15,025 bases of DNA from an uncultured Dorea sp. (GTDB lineage Bacteria > Bacillota > Clostridia > Lachnospirales > Lachnospiraceae). How positions within the stretch are numbered: position 1 is the first letter of the stretch; every line of letters starts with the position of its first letter. The stretch spans positions 1-15,025 of the forward strand of contig CAJURK010000057.1 of assembly GCA_910588745.1 (NCBI GenBank), written 5' to 3'. The notes under the pieces are model-generated. The model did no database searches and had not been told where the DNA came from. It saw nothing but the letters and a program-made list of their open reading frames with translations. Below are positions 6,445 through 13,286 of the stretch, one piece after another. A program made the translations under genes and the position numbers.

Positions 6445-6580
6445 AATCATTCAAAATTATTTAGAATCGTTCAATTAATTAGTGGTTTTACATTGTTTCT
6501 GAATAAAAAAGCGTATAGAATGGTTGAAAACCTGCAAAAATTTAATTAAAGTATAGTCAAAGATACACAAAATGATTGAA
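6445..6580 (+). promoter_or_regulatory. Four-copy 10-bp motif, candidate DeoR operator region
   Basis: The AT-rich spacer before the DeoR gene holds AATCATTCAA (6445-6454), AATCGTTCAA (6465-6474), AATGGTTGAA (6519-6528) and AATGATTGAA (6571-6580), all fitting AATSRTTSAA. Start-to-start distances are 20, 54 and 52 bp, close to whole helical turns. The last copy is 14 bp before the start codon. Reiterated short boxes near the regulator's own gene are common for DeoR-family repressors. I could not define a convincing -35/-10 pair here. Assignment as operator is inference. Confidence 0.45.
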
Positions 6581-6594
6581 TGAAGTGAGGAAAT

Positions 6595-7374
6595 ATGGCA
6601 GAGAAGCTTAATAAAAGAAGTCTTCGGAGAGAAGCGATTTATGATGAAATAGAAAAAAATCAGTATTGTTCCGTACACAGTCTGATGGAACGATTTAAGG
6701 TTTCAGAATCTACGGTAAAAAGAGATCTGGATTTGATGGAGAAAAAGGGCAAGGTGAAAAGAGTCCACGGAGGGGTATATCTTTTAGAAGCCCAGTCGGA
6801 TCTTCCTTCTTTCGGACAGAGAGCAAAGTTAAGCCGGGAAGCGAAAGAAGTGATTGCAAAGAAAGCGGCGGAAATGATTTGTGACGGAGACGTGATTTTT
6901 TTGGATGCAGGATCAACGATTAATTATATGCTGCAATATATTGTGGCAAAGGACATTATTGTATTTACAAATTCGGTGTCGATTATACAGGATATTGTTG
7001 AAGGCGATTATGCTTTTGAAGTGAACGTTATCTCGGGAAAGCTCCTAAAGAGTCATGCTGCAATTATGGGGATACAGACGATAAATGAACTGGACGGTCT
7101 GTATTTTGATAAAGTCTTTTTATCCAGCGCCTACATTGATTTTGACTATGGCGTTCTGGTGGATAACTATAATGAAAAAATGTATAAAAGCAAGCTGGTT
7201 AAATGCAGCGATACCGTTGTTTTATGTTCGGATTCCAGCAAAATCAAGAATTGGAATAAAATGAAATGCATTCTTTTTAAAGACATCGATTATTTTATTA
7301 CGGATAAATATTTATCGCTGGAGCTTTGCCAGAGAATAAAAAAACAGGGTTCAGAAATAGTCAGAGTCGGGTAG
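6595..7374 (+). CDS. DeoR-family transcriptional regulator
   Basis: This 259-residue repressor-type protein probably controls the downstream sugar locus. Residues about 10-62 are a DeoR helix-turn-helix: the CSVHSLMERFKVSESTVKRD segment is the recognition unit, followed by the family hallmark KRVHGGVY (55-62). Residues about 80-235 form the ISOCOT-type sensor fold that binds sugar phosphates, with IFLDAGST (101-108), VFTNS (123-127), a central VISGKLL, and SSAYID in the second half. Length is normal. The start has GTGAGG just upstream. The effector is probably a phosphorylated intermediate of the pathway encoded next door, as in related systems. The gene and its spacer look more AT-rich than the flanking genes, in keeping with an accessory locus. 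It is separated from the dehydrogenase by 107 bp. Confidence 0.92.
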   Translation: MAEKLNKRSLRREAIYDEIEKNQYCSVHSLMERFKVSESTVKRDLDLMEKKGKVKRVHGGVYLLEAQSDLPSFGQRAKLSREAKEVIAKKAAEMICDGDVIFLDAGSTINYMLQYIVAKDIIVFTNSVSIIQDIVEGDYAFEVNVISGKLLKSHAAIMGIQTINELDGLYFDKVFLSSAYIDFDYGVLVDNYNEKMYKSKLVKCSDTVVLCSDSSKIKNWNKMKCILFKDIDYFITDKYLSLELCQRIKKQGSEIVRVG

Positions 7375-7413
7375 CAGAACCGGCAAAACAAAAAATAAGC
7401 GAAAATAATCACT

Positions 7414-7434
7414 TTACAAAAATGAATTTTGTAA
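7414..7434. promoter_or_regulatory. Perfect inverted repeat before the dehydrogenase gene
   Basis: TTACAAAA (7414-7421) and TTTTGTAA (7427-7434) form a perfect 8-bp inverted repeat with a 5-bp centre, 48 bp before the first catabolic gene. It could be an operator or, as RNA, a weak hairpin attenuator; the downstream GGGTGTTATTTT is not a clean T tract. It does not resemble the AATSRTTSAA boxes or a canonical CcpA cre site. Confidence 0.4.
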
Positions 7435-7481
7435 GGGTGTTATTTTAATACCTAAAAATAGGGAGAAGGAGGCAGATTGTA

Positions 7482-8516
7482 TTGAAAGCAGCAGTATTAA
7501 ACCAGGCGGAGGACTTGAGAATTATGGAATTGCCAATACCGAAAGCCGGGCCGGGGGAAGTGGTCATGAAGGTGATGAGCGCTACCACTTGCGGGACGGA
7601 TGTAAAGACGTTTCGGAGAGGGCATCCAACAATACCTTTCGGCGGAAGCCGGGTTGCATTTGGCCATGAAGGAAGCGGAATCGTATATGAAGTAGGAGAA
7701 GGAGTCAAAAATTTTAAAGTGGGGGACAGAATAGCGGCACATAATACCGCGCCCTGCCATTCTTGTTATTTCTGCCAGGCAGGAGACTACAGTATGTGCG
7801 ACGACTTACGGCAGATGCGCGGAACCTGGGCAGAATATGTAAGGATACCGGAAGCGCTGGTTAAAGAGACGATTTTTCACATGCCGGATTATATGACCCA
7901 CAAAACAGCGTCTTTATTGGAACCGCTGTCATGCGCGGTATACGGAGTAGATTTGAGCAATATTAAACTGGGAGACTTGGTGGTGGTCAACGGCTGCGGG
8001 CCGATTGGGCTGATGATGCTTCACTGTGCGAAACTTCAGGGCGCGAAAGTAATTGCCTGTGATTTTACGGATTTAAGGCTGGAAACAGCGAAAAAATTAG
8101 GAGCAGACATGATTGTTGATCTAAAGACAACGGAGGATCAGGTGGAGGCTGTGAGAGGCCTGACGCCTTTTGGCAGAGGCGTTGACGTTGCGATTGAAGC
8201 TACCGGGGTTCCGGAAGTTTGGGAGAAAAATATCCGTATGGCAAGAAAAGGCGGTATGGTGATGGAATTCGGCGGCTGTAAACCGGGAACAACTATTACG
8301 GTAGATACGAAGATGCTTCACTATTCGCAGCTTACGATAAAGGGAGTTTATCATACAACGCCAAGACATGTGGGAATTGCGTTTGAACTGTTAAAAAGAG
8401 GGGAATTTCCGGAGGAGCTTATGGTCAATAAGACTTTTGACCTTGATCATGCGTTAGACGCTCTGTTATCCCACGCAAATGGAGAATCAATTAAGAATGA
8501 AATCAAAATAGGATAG
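7482..8516 (+). CDS. Zinc-dependent medium-chain dehydrogenase (sorbitol/threonine dehydrogenase class)
   Basis: This 344-residue cytosolic enzyme should oxidise a secondary hydroxyl, probably of a PTS-made alditol phosphate, to a ketone with NAD(P). Translation appears to start at TTG 7482, 9 nt after GGAGAAGGAGG (7462-7472). The catalytic zinc site is seen as Cys37 (TTCGTD) with His62-Glu63 (FGHEGSG) and Glu147 (LLEPLS). A structural zinc lobe is present as Cys92, 95, 98 and 106 (CHSCYFCQAGDYSMC). The Rossmann fold starts at VVNGCGPIGLMM (168-179), and Asp194 at the end of the second strand (VIACDFT) suggests NAD preference. It resembles GatD-like polyol-phosphate dehydrogenases, which fits a galactitol-type PTS in the same cluster. 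The aldolase gene starts 1 bp after its stop. The substrate is not determined by sequence. Confidence 0.92.
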   Translation: MKAAVLNQAEDLRIMELPIPKAGPGEVVMKVMSATTCGTDVKTFRRGHPTIPFGGSRVAFGHEGSGIVYEVGEGVKNFKVGDRIAAHNTAPCHSCYFCQAGDYSMCDDLRQMRGTWAEYVRIPEALVKETIFHMPDYMTHKTASLLEPLSCAVYGVDLSNIKLGDLVVVNGCGPIGLMMLHCAKLQGAKVIACDFTDLRLETAKKLGADMIVDLKTTEDQVEAVRGLTPFGRGVDVAIEATGVPEVWEKNIRMARKGGMVMEFGGCKPGTTITVDTKMLHYSQLTIKGVYHTTPRHVGIAFELLKRGEFPEELMVNKTFDLDHALDALLSHANGESIKNEIKIG

Positions 8517-8517
8517 G

Positions 8518-9174
8518 ATGGTTGAAGAGATGAATTATCAGAAGATCAGAGAAATTGTAGTGGAAGCGGCAAAAAAATCAAATGCGCTAGGTCTGATACA
8601 CGGGACAAGCGGCAATATTTCTATGAGAGATGATAACGATGAGGTTGTAGCAATTACGCCCAGCGGAATCGAGTATGAAACAATGACTGCGGAAGATATT
8701 ACTCTGGTAGATTTAGATGGAAATGTGATAGAAGGAAAATATAAGCCTTCTTCGGAGACGCCGATGCATACGGCAATTATGCGGGCGCGTCCGGATATAA
8801 GAGCGGTTGTACATACGCATTCTTTGTTTGCAACGGTAATGTCCATGAAGGGTGGAAATTTACCGAGAGCAACGGTTCCTTCTAATATGTATTATCCGAT
8901 TCCGGTAACAGACTGCTTTGCGCTTCCCGGCTCCGAAGAGCTTGCGGATTCGGCAGTAAGGGCAATCGGAAAAGAAGGAGATGTTACGCTTCTTAAGAAT
9001 CACGGTCTAATCGCTGCCGGAAAAGATATGGATGCGGCAATGACCTGCGCGGTATATACAGAAGAATGCGCCCAGGTAGGATACTATGCGATGGCGGCAG
9101 GGCTGGATGATTTTATCCCGGAGGAAGCGGCGCTTGCAATCCGAAAAGCAGCAAAAGGAGGGGGAGCGGTGTAG
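8518..9174 (+). CDS. Class II aldolase, FucA/AraD family
   Basis: This 218-residue zinc enzyme most likely splits a ketose 1-phosphate into DHAP and an aldehyde, as FucA does with L-fuculose 1-phosphate. Signatures in order are HGTSGNIS (28-35, phosphate-binding), ITPSG (46-50), SSETPMH (78-84) with the catalytic Glu80, and VVHTHS (97-102) with zinc ligands His99 and His101. The third ligand is His162 in LLKNHGLIAAG. Size and the C-terminal half are closer to FucA (about 215 residues) than to the AraD epimerase (about 230), but an epimerase or another aldol specificity cannot be excluded. ATG 8518 is used here; ATG 8530, four codons later, is equally possible. It lies between the two dehydrogenases in a tight operon, 1 bp after one and 2 bp before the other. 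Confidence 0.92.
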   Translation: MVEEMNYQKIREIVVEAAKKSNALGLIHGTSGNISMRDDNDEVVAITPSGIEYETMTAEDITLVDLDGNVIEGKYKPSSETPMHTAIMRARPDIRAVVHTHSLFATVMSMKGGNLPRATVPSNMYYPIPVTDCFALPGSEELADSAVRAIGKEGDVTLLKNHGLIAAGKDMDAAMTCAVYTEECAQVGYYAMAAGLDDFIPEEAALAIRKAAKGGGAV

Positions 9175-9176
9175 CA

Positions 9177-10349
9177 ATGAAAGAATTTCAATATTATAAT
9201 CCTACGAAGGTTGTATTTGGTACAGGCGAATATAAGCAGCTCGGAAAAGAGGTAAATAATTACGGTTCCTCAGCCCTGCTTATTGAGCAGGAAGGGCCAT
9301 TGGAAGAAATGGGAGTTTTCAAACAGGCGATTGCATATATGGAAAGCTGCGGAATAAAAGTATTTGAATTAAAAGGAATTACAAGCAATCCGAAACTTTC
9401 CAAAATTGAAGAGGGAATCCTAGCGGCAAAAAAAAATCAGATTGAAGTGATAGTAGCTGTAGGAGGAGGAAGTTCCATCGATACGGCAAAGGCAATTTCT
9501 TTTGGAGCGCCGTCGGATACGGATGTTTGGGACTTCTTTTCCAGAAAGAGACAGATAGATAGAGCGCTGCCTGTTGTAGCCGTATCAACAATTTCGGCAA
9601 CCGGCGCCGAGACAAGCTGCCATTGTGTTGTGACAAATGACAGAAACGAAGATAGTAAAAAGTGGCAGAAATGGGCAGTTCACGACGCTTTTGCATTTCC
9701 GAAAACAGCGATCATAGATCCGGAACTTCTGGTAACGGTTCCGAAAAGATTAACGGCTGCAGGGATGGCAGATACGATTTCACATGTAATTGAAGGATAT
9801 TTTGACGGAGTTCCGGATAATCCTGTTTCAGACCGGATTGGCGAGGGAATTGTCATGACGGTTCTCGAAAATGACGGCGTATTGGAGAATCTTGGAGATA
9901 CCTCAAAGCGAGGTGCGTTAAGCTGGGCGGCGACTCTCGCAATGAGCGGACTGCAGGATTGCGGAAGGTCAAACGCAGGATTTCCTGCACATTGGATCCA
10001 GCACGCAGTGGGGGCAATGACAGATTCCTCCCATGGGGAAGGTCTTGCAGTGATTAATCCGGCGTGGCTTGAATTTGAAAATAAAAAGAATCCGGAGAAA
10101 TTTGTCCAGTTTACAGAGAGGGTGTTTGGCATCGAGAGAGAAAAAGGGACGAGCGATGTAGAATATGGAAAACTGGGACTGCAGGCGTTGAAGGATAAAT
10201 TCAAGTCTTGGGGACTTCCGGTTACGCTTCGGGAATTAGGAGTAAAGGAAGAAATGTTGGAAGAAATAGCGGAAAATGTATTAAAAGCGCCGGAAACCTA
10301 TGTGTTTGAAAAAGCCCATATTCTGGAAGTGTTGAGGAGCTGTTATTGA
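9177..10349 (+). CDS. Iron-containing alcohol dehydrogenase (YqhD/butanol-dehydrogenase type)
   Basis: This 390-residue enzyme reduces aldehydes to primary alcohols with NAD(P)H. The opening FQYYNPTKVVFGTG (4-17) is typical of the BdhA/YqhD branch. The nucleotide-binding loop is AVGGGSSIDTAKA (94-106). The four metal ligands are all present: Asp199 and His203 in MADTISHVIE, His272 in PAHWIQHAVG, and His286 in SSHGEGLAV. Length is standard. It starts 2 bp after the aldolase stop, with AAAAGGAGGGGGAG (9153-9166) as ribosome site inside the aldolase gene. In context it probably reduces the aldehyde released by the aldolase (for instance glycolaldehyde or lactaldehyde) and so reoxidises cofactor. 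YqhD-branch enzymes are broad in substrate, so the exact aldehyde is inference. Confidence 0.92.
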   Translation: MKEFQYYNPTKVVFGTGEYKQLGKEVNNYGSSALLIEQEGPLEEMGVFKQAIAYMESCGIKVFELKGITSNPKLSKIEEGILAAKKNQIEVIVAVGGGSSIDTAKAISFGAPSDTDVWDFFSRKRQIDRALPVVAVSTISATGAETSCHCVVTNDRNEDSKKWQKWAVHDAFAFPKTAIIDPELLVTVPKRLTAAGMADTISHVIEGYFDGVPDNPVSDRIGEGIVMTVLENDGVLENLGDTSKRGALSWAATLAMSGLQDCGRSNAGFPAHWIQHAVGAMTDSSHGEGLAVINPAWLEFENKKNPEKFVQFTERVFGIEREKGTSDVEYGKLGLQALKDKFKSWGLPVTLRELGVKEEMLEEIAENVLKAPETYVFEKAHILEVLRSCY

Positions 10350-10378
10350 AAATGCGTGGTTTGGCTGTTTTGTATAAA

Positions 10379-10391
10379 TTCAACTAATTCA
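10379..10391 (+). promoter_or_regulatory. Possible regulator box before the PTS genes
   Basis: In the 67-bp gap between the iron dehydrogenase and the PTS IIA gene, TTCAACTAATTCA resembles, loosely, the TTCAA-containing boxes before the DeoR gene. A TATAAA lies beside it (10373-10378) without a well-spaced -35. An internal control point is possible but weakly supported. Confidence 0.2.
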
Positions 10392-10416
10392 GAAAAAACT
10401 AGGAAAGGGGAAAGAC

Positions 10417-10866
10417 TTGATTGCGTTAGATAACATTTATTTGGATGTGGAAGCGTCAGATTATAAAGAAGTATTGAGGATTATGGGCGGCACATTATGG
10501 GAAAAAGGATATGTCAAGGATTCTTATACGGACGCGCTGCTTAAGCGGGAAGAAATCAGTCCGACAGGACTTCCGGTTACGCCGGTATCTATTGCGATTC
10601 CGCATACAGATCCCTGCCATGTAATCAGGCCCTGTGTGATGATATTGAAACTAAAACATACCGTTAAGTTTAAAGAAATGGCAAATCCGGATCAAATGGT
10701 AGAAGCGGCCTGGATATTCGGTCTGGTATTTGACGACGGGAATAAACAGCTTCCTTTGCTTGCCAGCGTGATTAATCTGGCGCAGGATGAGGAGGCGGTG
10801 AACGGATTAATGAACGCGGCGGACAGGGAAGGGGTTTATGCTGTAGTGAAAGAATATATTTCGTAG
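10417..10866 (+). CDS. PTS IIA component, galactitol/fructose type
   Basis: This 149-residue soluble phosphocarrier takes phosphate from HPr and passes it to IIB. It matches the PTS_EIIA_2 fold: an N-terminal regulatory-like helix region, YTDALLKREEISPTGLP (37-53), and the active-site histidine His63 in SIAIPHTD (58-65). It ends with the helix region after PLLASVINLAQD. The start is TTG 10417, 6 nt after AGGAAAGGGG; no ATG is available close by. IIA, IIB and IIC are separate proteins here, as in the galactitol (Gat) systems. The gap to IIB is 13 bp. The transported sugar is not readable from IIA. Confidence 0.9.
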   Translation: MIALDNIYLDVEASDYKEVLRIMGGTLWEKGYVKDSYTDALLKREEISPTGLPVTPVSIAIPHTDPCHVIRPCVMILKLKHTVKFKEMANPDQMVEAAWIFGLVFDDGNKQLPLLASVINLAQDEEAVNGLMNAADREGVYAVVKEYIS

Positions 10867-10879
10867 AGAGGAGAGAACT

Positions 10880-11176
10880 ATGTATAAAATATTATCGATT
10901 TGCGGAAGCGGAGTGGCAACGTCAACGCTGGTGGCAAGCCGTTTAAGAGACGGACTTGAGGACTGTGGGATTACGGATCTGTCTATTACGGAAGCAAACG
11001 TTTCGGAAGCAAGCGGTTTGATTGCAAATAATCCGCCGGATGTGATCATTGCTACAACGTCCTTAGAAAGCGTTGATTTGAAGGGAATCAAGGCGTTTGG
11101 TGCAATGCCGGTTCTTTTAAATCAGAACGCGGGGGCATTATATAAAGAAATCGCCGATTATCTAAAGAAAAAGTGA
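10880..11176 (+). CDS. PTS IIB component, galactitol type
   Basis: This 98-residue cytosolic protein carries phosphate on a cysteine and donates it to the incoming sugar bound by IIC. The phosphocysteine is Cys8 in the P-loop-like ICGSGVATST (7-16), the standard signature of the GatB/lactose-type IIB fold. The rest alternates strands and helices: ITEANVSEASGL, PPDVIIATTS, AMPVLLNQN. Length is typical (about 95). GAGGAGAG directly upstream gives a good ribosome site. It is 25 bp ahead of the IIC gene, so IIA, IIB and IIC form one operon. Confidence 0.93.
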   Translation: MYKILSICGSGVATSTLVASRLRDGLEDCGITDLSITEANVSEASGLIANNPPDVIIATTSLESVDLKGIKAFGAMPVLLNQNAGALYKEIADYLKKK

Positions 11177-11201
11177 TATAAAATTAGGAAGGAGTAAAAG
11201 G

Positions 11202-12455
11202 ATGCTGCAATTTATTAATACGATTTTGGGGCTGGGAGCCTCTGTTATGATGCCGATTATTATATTTATGATTGGGCTGATTGTCGGGATGAAGCCAATA
11301 AAAGCGCTGCGCGCCGGCTTTACGGTTGGAGTGGGATTTATCGGTATTAATCTGATTACCGGCCAGATGGGCGGCTTCATGTCGCCTATTATCGAAGGAC
11401 TGCAGGATAAGTGGCATATGTCGCTTGATACATATGATATGGGATGGCCAGTATCCAGCGGCATCGCTTTTTCAAACGGCGGATTTGTAGTTGCCATGTT
11501 TGCGGTGCTGATCGTTGTGAATATTGTGCTGATTGTTTTGAAGCAGACAGATACCCTGAATGTGGATATCTGGAATTACTGGCATTTTATTATGGGCGGT
11601 TCCCTGGCATATGCAATGACGGGAAGTATGGCTGCAGGCTGTATTGTCGGCGGAATCTATGGAGGTGTGGTACTGCTTCTGGCTGATAAACACGCGGAAA
11701 AAATTGCTGAATTTCTGGGATATCCGGGCGTTACCATTACAACCCAGAGTTTTCCGGTTATGATGTACGTCTGTATGGGGATTGACTGGGTCATTGACCA
11801 GATCCCGGGACTAAAAAAGGTTAAGTTCAGCCTTACCTCAATGAATCCGAAAATTTCGTTTTTGAGCGAGCCGTTGTTTCTGGGATTTATTCTGGGATTC
11901 TTCTTATCGCTATTTGCCGGAACCGGCTGGGAAGCGGCGCTTACTGCAGGTATCGGTATGGCGGCGGTAATGTTTATTCTGCCGAGAATGGTGAAAATAT
12001 TGATGGAGGGGTTAAGTCCGCTTTCAAATGCGGCGCAGGAATTTATGAGCAGAAAGTTTCCGGGAAGAAATATGAATATTGGGATGGATATGGCTGTTCT
12101 TTTGGGGGATAAGGAAGTAATTACGATGGCTATGATTATGGTTCCGATTACGCTGCTGCTCGCCATTATCCTTCCGTTTAATAAATTGCTGCCGTTTACA
12201 GACTTGCCGGCTATGACTTACTTTATGGTAGCTCCGGTTATGGCGGGGAAACGTAATTCTTTCCGTTCGCTTCTCATTGGTGTAATTGTGATATGCGGGA
12301 TGCTGTTTATTGCAACAGATCTGGCTCCGTTATTTACACAGGTAGGCGCAAGCAGCGGCCTGATTGACGCCGGAACCGGTTCGGTATCCGCGTTATCCGG
12401 CGGAGGAGAAGTGCTGGCCTGGATTATGATAAAAATTTTGTCCGTTTTTCAATAA
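11202..12455 (+). CDS. PTS IIC permease, galactitol (GatC) family
   Basis: This 417-residue integral membrane protein forms the sugar channel. Hydrophobic helices are spread along nearly its full length, starting with ASVMMPIIIFMIGLIVGM (14-31) and including further runs near 98-112, 125-160, 225-265 and 305-330. Family landmarks of PF03611 (EIIC-GAT) include MKPIKALRAGFTVGVGFIG, the NGGFVVAMF segment after the first luminal loop, and FPGRNMNIGMDMAVLLGDK in the C-terminal half. Length fits GatC (about 420-450). The ribosome site AGGAAGGAG lies 8 nt ahead of ATG 11202. It is the last gene of the sugar locus. GatC-family permeases carry galactitol, arabitol and other polyols, so the actual substrate remains open. 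Confidence 0.93.
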   Translation: MLQFINTILGLGASVMMPIIIFMIGLIVGMKPIKALRAGFTVGVGFIGINLITGQMGGFMSPIIEGLQDKWHMSLDTYDMGWPVSSGIAFSNGGFVVAMFAVLIVVNIVLIVLKQTDTLNVDIWNYWHFIMGGSLAYAMTGSMAAGCIVGGIYGGVVLLLADKHAEKIAEFLGYPGVTITTQSFPVMMYVCMGIDWVIDQIPGLKKVKFSLTSMNPKISFLSEPLFLGFILGFFLSLFAGTGWEAALTAGIGMAAVMFILPRMVKILMEGLSPLSNAAQEFMSRKFPGRNMNIGMDMAVLLGDKEVITMAMIMVPITLLLAIILPFNKLLPFTDLPAMTYFMVAPVMAGKRNSFRSLLIGVIVICGMLFIATDLAPLFTQVGASSGLIDAGTGSVSALSGGGEVLAWIMIKILSVFQ

Positions 12456-12463
12456 TTACTTTG

Positions 12464-12500
12464 AGGCGGCAGCGGCAGATTTTCACTGGCGCGGCCGCCT
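12464..12500 (+). terminator. Terminator-like hairpin after the PTS genes
   Basis: AGGCGGC (12464-12470) pairs with GCCGCCT (12494-12500), continuing after one mismatch with GCG/CGC and a CAG/CTG inner stem. There is no T tract, only TAGTTATGTT, so termination efficiency is uncertain. It may instead protect the 3' end of the PTS transcript. Confidence 0.5.
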
Positions 12501-12506
12501 TAGTTA

Positions 12507-12515
12507 TGTTATGAT
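12507..12515 (+). promoter_or_regulatory. Possible extended -10 promoter for the sce7726-type gene
   Basis: TGT-TATGAT (12507-12515) is an extended -10 element 38 bp before the start codon. The hexamer 17 bp upstream, TGGCGC, is poor and lies in the hairpin, so the promoter call rests on the -10 alone. Confidence 0.3.
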
Positions 12516-12553
12516 AAAAACATTCAGGCATTATTGAAAAGAAAGAGAGTATT

Positions 12554-13132
12554 ATGCTATACGATAAAGATATACGGGAGCCGTTGTTTGACTTTATGGA
12601 AGAACGGTACGGCAAGGTTCGTATGATAGAAGAGAAGCAGATTGGAAGATCCAGGGCAGATATCGTCATGGTACTTCCGGGCAGATTAGCGGGAATAGAG
12701 ATCAAGAGCGATGCGGATACTTATGCGCGGCTTAAGCGGCAGGTGAAGGACTATGACCGGTATTTTGACCGGAATTATGTAGCGGCAGGCTCTACCCATG
12801 CGCTTCATATTGCGGAACATGTTCCCGAATACTGGGGAATTATATCGGTGGAATGGCTGGATGATAGCGTGGATTTTTATGTAATTAGAGAAGCGAAGGA
12901 CAATCCGAACATGGATATGAGACGCAAAATCCAGATGCTCTGGCGGCCGGAGCTTGCGCATATCCAGGAATTGTCCGGAATGCCAAAATATGCGGGAAAA
13001 AGTAAAGAATTTGTGAGAAATAAGATCATAGAGAACGTGACGGCAGAGTTTTTGCAGGAGCAGATCAGCGAGGAATTATTTGAACGTGATTATACAGAGA
13101 TAGGAAGAAGAATGCAGAGGCGTCGCTGCTGA
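12554..13132 (+). CDS. sce7726-family protein, PD-(D/E)XK-like
   Basis: This 192-residue soluble protein resembles the sce7726 family (related to MmcB-type proteins). It opens DKDIREPLFDFM, then has a nuclease-like core: RSRADIVMV (32-40) with Asp36, and GIEIKSDADT (47-56) with Glu49 and Lys51. The spacing D-x12-E-x-K is that of a PD-(D/E)XK active site. The following helix RLKRQVKDYDRYFDR and the strand HVPEYWGIISVEW are also typical of the family. The C-terminal third is charged and helical. Such proteins are thought to act on DNA, but I know of no fixed role. The ribosome site (GAAAGAGAG) is weak. It stands alone between the PTS operon and nth, so context gives no partner. The family call is moderate; nuclease activity is inferred. 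Confidence 0.7.
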   Translation: MLYDKDIREPLFDFMEERYGKVRMIEEKQIGRSRADIVMVLPGRLAGIEIKSDADTYARLKRQVKDYDRYFDRNYVAAGSTHALHIAEHVPEYWGIISVEWLDDSVDFYVIREAKDNPNMDMRRKIQMLWRPELAHIQELSGMPKYAGKSKEFVRNKIIENVTAEFLQEQISEELFERDYTEIGRRMQRRRC

Positions 13133-13135
13133 TCG

Positions 13136-13164
13136 CGCAGGACTTTGCATTTACTGCAAAGTTC
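13136..13164. repeat. Hairpin repeat, copy 1
   Basis: GGACTTTGCA (13140-13149) pairs with TGCAAAGTTC (13155-13164), with one G-U pair, around TTTAC. The left arm lies in CGCAGGACTTTGCATTT (13136-13152), which recurs with one change at 14908-14924. It has no T tail. It looks like a small dispersed intergenic repeat or a transcript-end hairpin. Confidence 0.5.
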
Positions 13165-13206
13165 GTGAAAACATGTAGAAGTGATAAAGCGAGATACGCT
13201 CGGGTC

Positions 13207-13235
13207 TTTTCTATCCGTCCGCCGCATGGTATAAT
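13207..13235 (+). promoter_or_regulatory. Promoter for nth (extended -10)
   Basis: A consensus TATAAT (13230-13235) preceded by TGG gives an extended -10 element; the -35 at 17 bp (TTTTCT, 13207-13212) is weak, as is usual with extended -10 promoters. It lies about 50 bp before the nth start. Confidence 0.55.
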
Positions 13236-13286
13236 GGAACCGGCAGTTTTTGTTCAGCCGAATATAGAAAAGCGAGATATTTACAT

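Noticed and set aside
6481..6594. A standard promoter for the DeoR gene
   Set aside because: TATAGA (6514-6519) and TATAGT (6552-6557) are present, but the best -35 candidates lie 15, 21 or 22 bp away, outside normal spacing.
7390..7481. A CcpA cre site before the catabolic operon
   Set aside because: No stretch fits the TGWAANCGNTNWCA pattern; the visible palindrome is of a different type.
9680..10204. A 174-codon minus-strand reading frame
   Set aside because: It lies wholly inside the iron dehydrogenase gene, whose metal ligands and motifs are all intact on the plus strand; the reverse text has no family signature.
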